A stretch of DNA of 64,000 nucleotides from Bradyrhizobium sp. AT1 (GTDB lineage Bacteria; Pseudomonadota; Alphaproteobacteria; Rhizobiales; Xanthobacteraceae), in assembly GCF_001590795.1 (NCBI RefSeq), contig NZ_JXDL01000001.1, forward strand, positions 2,280,561-2,344,560, read 5' to 3'. Made by a program: the position numbers and the translations under genes. The first letter of the stretch is position 1. Each line of letters starts with the position of its first letter. Shown in pieces: positions 16,542-23,871 of this stretch. Under the pieces are notes generated by a model. The model was given only the letters and a program-made list of their open reading frames with translations, ran no database searches and was not told the DNA's origin.

Positions 16542-18443
16542 TCAGCCCGCGATCGGAAGCCGCATCGTGAACTGGGCGCCGCCCGCGGCGTGGTTCGCCG
16601 CGACAATTTCGCCGTGATGAGCCTCGATGATGGTTTTGACGATCGCCAGTCCCATTCCCATGCCTTGCGGCTTGGTCGTGAAAAACGGGTCGAAAACCTT
16701 GGCGAGGTCGGCCGGGGCTATTCCGGGTCCGGTATCGGTGATCCTGACCTCGGCCTGATTGCCGGCCCGGAGGGTCGAGACGCTGATCTCGCGCCTTCCG
16801 GCGTCAGCATCCGTCACGGCATCCATCGCGTTGATGATCAGGTTGAGGATGACCTGCTGAAGCTGGACTGGATCTCCCCTGACGTGAAGATCAGTCGTCA
16901 GAGGCGTGTAGGTCAAGGCGATGCGGCGTCCGTCGGCGACGGCCTTCGCAAGGCCGAGCGCTTCGCGAACGGTACCGTTGAGCGCGATGTCCCTGATTTC
17001 AAACGGCGTCTTTTTCAGGACGGAGCGCAGTCTGCGGATCACCTCGCTGGCCCGTTGGTCATCGCGCCTGATGTCGGCGAGGATCTGACGAACCTCGTTG
17101 ATGTCGGGCGTGTTGGCGCTCAGCATGAGCTCGGCCGTCTCGGCATTCGTCAGGATGGAGCCGAGCGGCTGGTTCAGTTCGTGGGCGATGGACGTGGTCA
17201 ACTCGCCGACGGCGGAATAGCGATTGGCGTGAGCGAGTTCGGCGAGACGCTGGCGCGATTCGACCTCGGCAACCATCCGTCGCCGCCGTTCGTGCAGCAG
17301 CCCACTGATGAGACCGCCCTGCACGAGGAACGCAGCCGCGACCATCAGCATCTGCCAGCGATAACGCTCCCAGATGTTCGGCTCGCGAAACAGGATCTGA
17401 CTGTCAGGAGGCAAACGACTCTCGCTGATGCCCCAGCGCCGCAATTCCCGCCAGTCATATCTGGGTGCGGAGAAGCCGATCGTCTCGGAGTTGATGCTCG
17501 CGGGCTTCGCGCCGCCGAGGATGCCGATCGCGGCGCGAACAGTCCTTGCACTCGTTTCCGCGATCAAATGCATCGGTCCTCCGACGGGACCGTCACCGAA
17601 AAAGGGCTCCTGGTAGGAGAAGATCGGAGCATTTGCGACTGCATGAAGGCTGCGCAGGGCAATGTCGCTCTCGTGGACGACGCCGGCTGCATCGACCGAC
17701 ATCAGCCCCCAGAACAAGGCGGTCCCCGGCGGGAGCTTCGATGCACGCTTCAGGATCTCCTCGAATGACAGATCCGAATACCAGACCAGCTCGACTCGCC
17801 CGTCGAGCGGTTTCAGCTCTCGCTTGACCTCCTCGACCCAGAACCTCTCGAGTGGCGAGGCTCCAATTACGACTGCAACGGACTTGGTGTCCGGCAAAAC
17901 CTGCAGGATGTTCTCGAATGCGGCCATAAAATCGTTGCGAATTGCCACGACCACATCGTTGGAGCCGAGACCTGCGCGATGAATCAGCCGATCCTCGACC
18001 GCGGTGAGAATGAGCGGCGTATCCGGGAACAGCTTTGCACGGTATCTCTGCGCAAACCGAGCGGCCGGTGCACCGATGCTCAGCACCACGTCGGGCGTCA
18101 CGCCCTGGTACAGCGAGTGCAGATATTCGACAAAGGGCGCCTCGGGGCCAGGAATGTTGAAGCGCGCCGTGAGCAGCGCATGCTCCTGGATGTCGAGCGG
18201 CCAGCGCGACTGTCGCTCGAGTTCGCTCTTGATATCGCGGGCATATTCGCTCCACGGCCGGAATTCGCGGCCGAAAGAGTGCAACACCAGCACGCGTTTG
18301 AGCTCGCCGCGCCGGCTTCGCTCGACGGCTTCGGCGCGCGCGGACGGCAGGCTCGCGGCGACGAACAGGCCGAGGTATAGCAGTGCGGCCGTAGCTGGCC
18401 ACGGCCTGACCGAAACACCGCTCATACGCCTGCTCAGCTCCAT
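16542..18443 (-). CDS. Sensor histidine kinase with ABC-binding-protein-like periplasmic domain
   Basis: A 633-residue kinase. A signal/anchor helix is near residues 10-30. Residues about 45-330 form a periplasmic domain resembling ABC substrate-binding proteins (segments KRVLVLHSFGREFRPWSEYA and FWGLMSVDAAGVVHESDIA). A membrane helix follows near YRWQMLMVAAAFLVQGGLIS. The HisKA box is SIAHELNQPLGSILTNAETA; ATPase motifs are LQQVILNLIINAMDAV, DTGPGI and GMGMGLAI. The ATG at 18443 is chosen because it is the first one after the intergenic region; 18425 is an alternative. No adjacent response regulator is found. It probably binds a small molecule in the periplasm; the ligand is unknown. Confidence 0.83.
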   Translation of the reverse strand: MELSRRMSGVSVRPWPATAALLYLGLFVAASLPSARAEAVERSRRGELKRVLVLHSFGREFRPWSEYARDIKSELERQSRWPLDIQEHALLTARFNIPGPEAPFVEYLHSLYQGVTPDVVLSIGAPAARFAQRYRAKLFPDTPLILTAVEDRLIHRAGLGSNDVVVAIRNDFMAAFENILQVLPDTKSVAVVIGASPLERFWVEEVKRELKPLDGRVELVWYSDLSFEEILKRASKLPPGTALFWGLMSVDAAGVVHESDIALRSLHAVANAPIFSYQEPFFGDGPVGGPMHLIAETSARTVRAAIGILGGAKPASINSETIGFSAPRYDWRELRRWGISESRLPPDSQILFREPNIWERYRWQMLMVAAAFLVQGGLISGLLHERRRRMVAEVESRQRLAELAHANRYSAVGELTTSIAHELNQPLGSILTNAETAELMLSANTPDINEVRQILADIRRDDQRASEVIRRLRSVLKKTPFEIRDIALNGTVREALGLAKAVADGRRIALTYTPLTTDLHVRGDPVQLQQVILNLIINAMDAVTDADAGRREISVSTLRAGNQAEVRITDTGPGIAPADLAKVFDPFFTTKPQGMGMGLAIVKTIIEAHHGEIVAANHAAGGAQFTMRLPIAG

Positions 18444-18529
18444 TACCGCCGCTTCCGACGGCTGCTTTCCAGGCAATTCTAGCGAGAATTGCGGCGCGCG
18501 GACAGGCACGAAAGTGCGATGCGTCCCGT

Positions 18530-19762
18530 TCAATGACCGCTCAGCACCAATGTCTGGATCGGCAGCAGCAGCGCCTGGATGCGCAGCAGCAGCGCATGGA
18601 CGAGGCCGACGCCGTCGACGACGTGCAGCGCAATCTTCCGACTGGTCGACGTGCCCTTGGCGGAGATTTCCTCGTGATTGCTGGTATAGGCATTGACGAT
18701 GCAGCTCGAGCCCGGTGTGACACCGTCCAGGCCCCCTTTGTAGAGCGGCTCGAGGAACACCAGGATGGTGCCGGGACGAACGGCGTTCTGCGGGTCGATG
18801 AGCTGTTCGCCGGATCGAAACTGCCCGGCCGCGATGTAGTCCTGCACCGTCGTGATCACCATAGGAATGATCACCCATGGCTTCGAAATGCAGGTTGCCT
18901 CCGCCACCATACCTTCCTTCATCACCTGAGCCTCGATCTGGCCGAAGCCCGCTTGCAGAGACTTCCGGCCGGCGCCTTCCGGAACGAGCACGCCGGCCGG
19001 CCGCATCAGCTGGTTGACGACATCGCCCGATCGAACCAGGAACTGCTCGACGCGCCCATCTACGCCAGCGCGGACGAGCGTCTTGTCGAGATCGACCTGA
19101 GCCTGGGCCAGTGCAGCCTCCGCACTCGCCTTCTGAGCCGGCAGCAGAATCGAGATCTGCAGCGACGCCGATTGCTTTGCGGCCGTCGCGGCATCGATGC
19201 CGGACTGACGCTGGTCGACCAGGACCTGGAGCTTGTCGATGTCGCGCTGCGGAACGATTCCGGGATTGCGGCGCTGGAGCTCGCTCTTGGTCTCCAACTC
19301 GTCCTTGGCCTGCTGATAATTGGCTCTCGCCTCCCCGACCTGCGCCTCGGCCTTGGCCACATCGGCTTGCGCCGTCTGCATGGTCGCATCGACCTCCGCA
19401 ACCTTCCGTTTGGCGGTTTCGAGCGCGGCCTGCTGCTTCGAGCTGTCCAGGGTGAACAGCACGTCCCCCTTCTTGACCGGCGCGCTGAAGCCGACCTTGA
19501 CCTCGGCCACGCGGCCGGAGCCTTCAGGCAGGATTGGAACCGTGCGGAAATACAACGTCGCCGACGACGTCGCCGGATGGAAATAGAAGATCATGGTGAT
19601 CAGCGACACCGTCAGCATCAGGCAGCCTGTGATGCCCCAGCGCAGCTCGTACCAGATGGAGAAGAAGGTGATCTCCTTGCCGAAGCGCTTGCCCTGGGCA
19701 TAGCGGCGGTAGAGGTAGTCCGGCAGGATCGTGACCAGGGAGCAGATCAGGAGCTCAAGCAT
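18530..19762 (-). CDS. HlyD-family membrane fusion protein (YiaV-like)
   Basis: A 410-residue periplasmic adaptor. Two N-terminal hydrophobic segments (about 3-15 and 42-62) anchor it. The lipoyl half-motif PILPEGSGRVAEVKVGFSAP is followed by a long coiled coil (about 110-225), then the second half-motif and a beta-barrel region. The layout, with an extra N-terminal helix and a short hydrophobic C-terminus, resembles E. coli YiaV. It overlaps the next gene upstream by 8 bp, and that gene encodes a YiaW-like protein, which strengthens the match. No outer-membrane or pump gene is adjacent. Substrate unknown. Confidence 0.83.
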   Translation of the reverse strand: MLELLICSLVTILPDYLYRRYAQGKRFGKEITFFSIWYELRWGITGCLMLTVSLITMIFYFHPATSSATLYFRTVPILPEGSGRVAEVKVGFSAPVKKGDVLFTLDSSKQQAALETAKRKVAEVDATMQTAQADVAKAEAQVGEARANYQQAKDELETKSELQRRNPGIVPQRDIDKLQVLVDQRQSGIDAATAAKQSASLQISILLPAQKASAEAALAQAQVDLDKTLVRAGVDGRVEQFLVRSGDVVNQLMRPAGVLVPEGAGRKSLQAGFGQIEAQVMKEGMVAEATCISKPWVIIPMVITTVQDYIAAGQFRSGEQLIDPQNAVRPGTILVFLEPLYKGGLDGVTPGSSCIVNAYTSNHEEISAKGTSTSRKIALHVVDGVGLVHALLLRIQALLLPIQTLVLSGH

Positions 19763-20201
19763 GGCCGGGCTCCTTCGCCTTGGCCGGTACCGGCTTGTCT
19801 GCCGGAGGCGGTGTGGTCACCGCCTCCCTCTCCGGCTCAACGTCCTCACCGGCCGGCGTCGCCTCCGCGATCCTCTCGACAGAGCCGGCAATGCTGCGCA
19901 GCGGCGTGCCGAAATCTGGCAGATCGATCATTGCGAGCAGCAGTCCTGCAATCCAGAAGATGTGCATATGCGTGAACAGCGAGATCAGGCCGAGCACCGC
20001 GACGAACTCGAATTGCAGCTTTTGCGATTTGTGCGCCATCCGCTCCGGCAGGCTGTGCAGCTTCCAATAGAGCGTACCGACCCAGAGCACGGTACCGAGC
20101 AGGAAAACTCCCATGACGACCATGAGCGTGTCGATCCCGCTTCCCGGCGCAAGATAAAACGGCAAATGGTGCGGAGCCATGGGATGAAGCTGGTCGCTCA
20201 A
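19755..20201 (-). CDS. YiaW-like (DUF3302) inner membrane protein
   Basis: A 148-residue membrane protein with two helices, about GSGIDTLMVVMGVFLLGTVL and FVAVLGLISLFTHMHIFWIA, and a Pro-rich C-terminal tail. The loop PERMAHKSQKLQFEF and second helix resemble DUF3302/YiaW. An ATG at 20237 is in frame, but I favour the TTG at 20201. GGGAGAG lies just upstream, and a class II start from the FNR box at 20264 would fall near 20229, inside a gene starting at 20237. The gene overlaps the YiaV-like gene by 8 bp. Function of the YiaVW pair is unknown. Confidence 0.65.
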   Translation of the reverse strand: MSDQLHPMAPHHLPFYLAPGSGIDTLMVVMGVFLLGTVLWVGTLYWKLHSLPERMAHKSQKLQFEFVAVLGLISLFTHMHIFWIAGLLLAMIDLPDFGTPLRSIAGSVERIAEATPAGEDVEPEREAVTTPPPADKPVPAKAKEPGHA

Positions 20202-20263
20202 AAGTCTCTCCCGGTCAGTGAAGTGCACTTGCGGCACCCTGTTCGGGTAGTCTCGCTGTTTGC

Positions 20264-20277
20264 TTGATTTGAATCAA
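20264..20277. promoter_or_regulatory. FixK/FNR box between YiaWV-like and PPK2 operons
   Basis: TTGAT-TTGA-ATCAA is a perfect palindrome between two divergent gene pairs. Its centre is 69 bp from the TTG start at 20201 and 75 bp from the ATG at 20346, so it could drive both directions. Confidence 0.7.
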
Positions 20278-20345
20278 GGGAACGCCTTTCGCCCGACCTA
20301 GCGTCGTACCGATGCTGATTGGATAATCATCAGGAGCCGCCAGCC

Positions 20346-20801
20346 ATGCCGGATCTCGACGATCTCATCCCTAACGCCGCCCAGATTCGAAAGGAAGCGG
20401 CCCTCAAGGAAGCCGAGAAGGCTGAGGAATATGCCCGCCTTGCCGCCGCGGCCGAGGCAGAGAAGCGGGCCCTGATCGAGCGACTGACCAAGCCTTCGGG
20501 AAAGACCGAGGAGGAGAAGATCAAGCTCGCTTCGACCATTATCCAGCGTGCGGTGCGGAACGGTTTGACCGAGGTTCAGGTCTATCGTTTCCCCAACACA
20601 CTGTGCACGGACAAGGGCCGCGCCATCAATCAGCAGGAAAAGGGTTGGGAGAACACCCTGACCGGCATTCCGAAGGAAATTTTCCAGCTCTGGACCGATT
20701 ATTTGAAGCCCCGCGGCTATCGCATTGCCTATCAGATCATCGACTTCCCGGGCGGCATGCCGGGCGATATCGGCGTGACCATCTCCTGGGGCGATGACTA
20801 G
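20346..20801 (+). CDS. Conserved hypothetical protein upstream of ppk2
   Basis: A 151-residue soluble protein that I do not recognise. Residues 10-55 are highly charged and probably a coiled coil (repeats of KEAEKAEEYARLAAAAEAEK). The C-terminal half is compact, with the segments EVQVYRFPNTLCTDKGRAIN and FPGGMPGDIGVTISWGDD, the latter ending at the stop. The ATG at 20346 follows AGGAG; a TTG start 27 bp upstream is less likely. It is 26 bp before ppk2 and probably cotranscribed with it under the FNR box at 20264. No signal peptide or membrane segment. Confidence 0.7.
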   Translation: MPDLDDLIPNAAQIRKEAALKEAEKAEEYARLAAAAEAEKRALIERLTKPSGKTEEEKIKLASTIIQRAVRNGLTEVQVYRFPNTLCTDKGRAINQQEKGWENTLTGIPKEIFQLWTDYLKPRGYRIAYQIIDFPGGMPGDIGVTISWGDD

Positions 20802-20827
20802 CGCGCAAGGCAGCCAAAGGAGCGGAC

Positions 20828-21628
20828 ATGGCCAAGGACGGCTCCGCGGAGCGGATGAAGCGCAAGGACTACGAGAAGGAGCTGGAAAAACTCCAGGTCG
20901 AGCTGTGTCAGCTCCAGGATTATGTGAGGCAGAACAAGCTCCGTGTCATCGTCCTGTTCGAAGGCCGCGACGCCGCCGGTAAGGGCGGCACGATCAAGGC
21001 GATCACCGAGAAGGTCAGTCCGCGCGTGTTTCGCGTCGTGGCATTGCCGGCGCCGTCAGACCGCGAAAAGACGCAGCTGTTCTTCCAACGCTACATGGAG
21101 CAGTTTCCCGCCGGCGGCGAGATCGTGATCTTCGACCGAAGCTGGTACAACCGCGCCGGCGTCGAATACGTGATGGGCTTCTGCACGCCTGCCGATCATG
21201 ATCGTTTCCTGTCGCTGTGTCCGCAGATGGAGAAATACGTCATTGACGGCGGCATCATCCTGATCAAGTTCTGGCTGGAGGTCGGGATGGACGAGCAGGA
21301 ACGCCGCTTCAAGGCGCGCATCGACGACCCGGTCCGGCAATGGAAGCTGAGCCCGATGGATCTGGAATCCTATCGGCGCTGGTACGATTATTCGCGCGCC
21401 CGCGACCTGATGCTCCGGAAGACCAGCACGAAAGCCGCGCCGTGGTACATCATCCGCTCCGACGACAAGCGCCGGGCGCGGCTGAATTGCATTGCGCATC
21501 TGCTGAAGTCGATTCCGCACAAGCGCATCAAGAAGGACAGGGTCAGACTGCCGAAGCGATCCGACAAGGGGCGCTACAACGACCAGGTGGGCTTGCGCGG
21601 GATGAATTTCGTCGCGGAGCGATATTGA
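20828..21628 (+). CDS. ppk2: Polyphosphate kinase 2 (PPK2)
   Basis: A 266-residue PPK2-family enzyme that transfers phosphate between polyphosphate and nucleoside di- or monophosphates. Walker A is EGRDAAGKGGTIKAI near residues 45-59. Walker B and catalytic region is VIFDRSWYNRAGVEYVMGFC near 103-122. The lid has EQERRFKARIDDP. Single-domain length suits class I (NDP phosphorylation, GTP or ATP formation). The start is set by AAAGGAGCGG ahead of the ATG. It follows an unknown gene by 26 bp. Under a low-oxygen promoter it could restore NTP pools from stored polyphosphate; that is inference. Confidence 0.93.
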   Translation: MAKDGSAERMKRKDYEKELEKLQVELCQLQDYVRQNKLRVIVLFEGRDAAGKGGTIKAITEKVSPRVFRVVALPAPSDREKTQLFFQRYMEQFPAGGEIVIFDRSWYNRAGVEYVMGFCTPADHDRFLSLCPQMEKYVIDGGIILIKFWLEVGMDEQERRFKARIDDPVRQWKLSPMDLESYRRWYDYSRARDLMLRKTSTKAAPWYIIRSDDKRRARLNCIAHLLKSIPHKRIKKDRVRLPKRSDKGRYNDQVGLRGMNFVAERY

Positions 21629-21634
21629 CGATCA

Positions 21635-21654
21635 GGCCGCCCGGTGAAGCGGCC
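21635..21654. terminator. Possible hairpin between convergent genes
   Basis: GGCCGC and GCGGCC form a 6-bp GC stem around an 8-nt loop, 7 bp after the ppk2 stop and before the opposite gene's end at 21698. There is no T-run, so it is at best a weak intrinsic terminator. Confidence 0.35.
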
Positions 21655-21697
21655 CGATCGCGTGACGCGCTTTGAGCGGTCCGACCGCGCTTCGCGT

Positions 21698-22132
21698 CTA
21701 TTTCAAACGGATGGTCACACCACCCACCGCCGCCGACACTTCCGCTCCGACCCTTGGACCGGTGAGCTGGAGGATGACGCCATTGCCGTTCTGAAGCTGA
21801 ACGGCACCGGCGCCTGCGGCAACCGCACCGCCCGCTCCGCCCACCACATAGGAACCTTCGATCGACGCCGGTCCCCTCAGATTGAGAGCGCGGCCGACGA
21901 ACTTCGTGGTCGAAGCCCCGATCGTGAAACCGACGCTCATGCCGGAAACAGTGAAGGGATATTTCTTGCCCCTGAGGAGCAGGACGCCCTCACCGCCACC
22001 GATGCCGACGATGAAGCCGCCCTTGGTGAAGACGACGGCGACCTCGCCGGTCTCGGCACGCGACGGCGTGCTGAAACCAGCGGTGGCCGCAAGCGACGCA
22101 ACCAGAACGGCACCGATGGCAGACTTTCTCAT
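21698..22132 (-). CDS. Small secreted protein, paralogue of 13098-13565
   Basis: A 144-residue exported protein. The signal peptide is about residues 1-26 (AIGAVLVASLAATAGFSTPSRA). The mature part has KGGFIVGIGGGEGVLLLRGK, YPFTVSGMSVGFTIGAS and a Gly-rich beta-like tail. The same pattern occurs in the protein at 13098-13565. It lies 19 bp after the antiporter gene, with AAGGGG before its ATG, so it is the last gene of the decarboxylase-antiporter operon. A relation to SYLF/EipA-like envelope proteins is possible but weak. Function unknown. Confidence 0.72.
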   Translation of the reverse strand: MRKSAIGAVLVASLAATAGFSTPSRAETGEVAVVFTKGGFIVGIGGGEGVLLLRGKKYPFTVSGMSVGFTIGASTTKFVGRALNLRGPASIEGSYVVGGAGGAVAAGAGAVQLQNGNGVILQLTGPRVGAEVSAAVGGVTIRLK

Positions 22133-22151
22133 GACTGTTTTCCCCTTGTGA

Positions 22152-23852
22152 TCATTGCGCCAGGATCATTGCGAAGTACCCGAAGATGGTGAGCAGGATA
22201 CCCGAGACGGCGTAGCCGACCGGGAATCCGATCCAGGGCACCGAGCTCTGGATCTCGACCGCGGCCTCGCGGCACGGACCGGAATGCGACCGCGCCCCGG
22301 CCACCCCGCCCATCAGCACCGCAGGATTGATCTTGAAGACGTGATAGCCGATCGCCCAGACGATGAAGGGCGGGACGGTGCAGGCGATGAAGCCCGCGAT
22401 GAAGATCTTCAAGGCCACGGCGCCCGTGAGCTGCGAGAGCAATCCCGCGCCGGCGTTGATGCCGACGATGGCGACGAAGACCACGAGACCGAGGTCCTCC
22501 AGCACGTTGCGCGCGGCATTGGGGGTGTTGCCGAAGAAGCGCAGCCGCGACACGGCCGAGGACACGATGACGCCAGATAGGAGCAGGCCGCCGGCATTGC
22601 CGAGGCCGATCTTGGCGCCGAAGGCCGGGAATTCGACCATCCCGATCAGGAAGCCGAGGATCATTCCCGTAGCCAGCGTCAGCAGGTCGGTGGAGGTGTT
22701 GGTGCGCGCGATGCGGCCCCACATGTCACCGAGCTCGTTGACGGCGGACTTCAGGCCGACCACGGAGACGATGTCCATCCGTTGCAACTCAGTCTTGAGA
22801 CCGGCGGGAATCTGCACGCCGCCGCGCTCGACCTTGGTGACCTGCAATTGGCCGGCGATTGCCGTTTCGCGGAAGGACTCGAAGGTGCGTCCCACCATTT
22901 CCTTGTTGGTGACGAGAATGTCGGCCTGGTCCATGGGAATACCCAGAGTCTTGGCATCCGCGACCTCCGGGCCGATCAATCCCATTTTGTCGGTGAGATG
23001 CTCGGTCGAGCCGCCCAGCGCGACAACGTCGCCCTTTTGGAGAACGAGATCGGGATCGGCCCCTTGCGGCTCACCGTTACGTCCCACATTGACGATGCGG
23101 TATTCAGGATTCACCGCGCGGAATTTTGCGATGCTCATGCCGACCTGCGCCGGATTCTCCAGCCGGTAGGCACGCAGCCCGAATTGGCGATAGCCGGTCA
23201 GACCGCCGCCTTCGAGATCCTTGACGCCGAACTCCGTCTCATATTGCTTCGCGGCGGCTTTCGCGTCGACACCCCACCAGCGCGGCAGATATTTGCAGAT
23301 CAGGATGATGCCGACGGTGCCCCAGATGTAGGTGATGCCGTAGGACAGCGCGATCATGCCCGACGCGTCCTCCGGCTTCATGCCCTCCGGCAGCCTGACG
23401 ACGCCGGATGTCACCGCCTGCTCGGCCGAACCGATCGCGGCTGACATGGTCTGCGAGCCCGCCAGCATGCCGCCGGCCGCTCCCGGCGGCAACGCGAAGA
23501 GCTTTGCGAAGATAACGACAAGCGCCAGACCAATTACGCTTGATACCGTCGCCAGGACGACAAACTTAAGTCCGTCGCCCCTCAAGCTGTTGATGAAGGA
23601 CGGGCCGACGCGCAGGCCGACGCCGTACATGAAGAGATAGTAGAACAGGCTCTTCGCGAAATTGTTCAGCTCGAGCTTGACGCCGTAGGTCGAGGCCCAG
23701 ACCGAGAGCCCCGCGCCCACCACGATGGCGCCGGCGACCATGCCGAGGCCATAACCCTTGATGCTCGCCCGGCCGATCCAGACGGCGAGCCCGACCACGA
23801 GGAACAGCAGCAGAAACGGATTGTGCTGCAGAAAAGAGAAGAGACCCTGCAT
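22152..23852 (-). CDS. AspT/YidE-family antiporter
   Basis: A 566-residue transporter of the aspartate:alanine exchanger (AspT, YidE/YbjL) family. About five N-terminal helices, a cytoplasmic part (about 190-370) carrying two TrkA-C (RCK_C) domains, and about six C-terminal helices repeat the YidE/YbjL duplication motif. The two family motifs are seen near GSQTMSAAIGSAEQAVTSG and GGVAGARSHSGPCREAAVE. It follows the PLP decarboxylase gene by 19 bp. Such pairs usually exchange an amino acid for its decarboxylation product and so consume protons. The true substrate pair is unknown; AspT partners an aspartate decarboxylase, but here the neighbour is of the Orn/Lys/Arg type. Confidence 0.87.
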   Translation of the reverse strand: MQGLFSFLQHNPFLLLFLVVGLAVWIGRASIKGYGLGMVAGAIVVGAGLSVWASTYGVKLELNNFAKSLFYYLFMYGVGLRVGPSFINSLRGDGLKFVVLATVSSVIGLALVVIFAKLFALPPGAAGGMLAGSQTMSAAIGSAEQAVTSGVVRLPEGMKPEDASGMIALSYGITYIWGTVGIILICKYLPRWWGVDAKAAAKQYETEFGVKDLEGGGLTGYRQFGLRAYRLENPAQVGMSIAKFRAVNPEYRIVNVGRNGEPQGADPDLVLQKGDVVALGGSTEHLTDKMGLIGPEVADAKTLGIPMDQADILVTNKEMVGRTFESFRETAIAGQLQVTKVERGGVQIPAGLKTELQRMDIVSVVGLKSAVNELGDMWGRIARTNTSTDLLTLATGMILGFLIGMVEFPAFGAKIGLGNAGGLLLSGVIVSSAVSRLRFFGNTPNAARNVLEDLGLVVFVAIVGINAGAGLLSQLTGAVALKIFIAGFIACTVPPFIVWAIGYHVFKINPAVLMGGVAGARSHSGPCREAAVEIQSSVPWIGFPVGYAVSGILLTIFGYFAMILAQ

Positions 23853-23871
23853 GTTCGTCCCCTTTTTCGAC

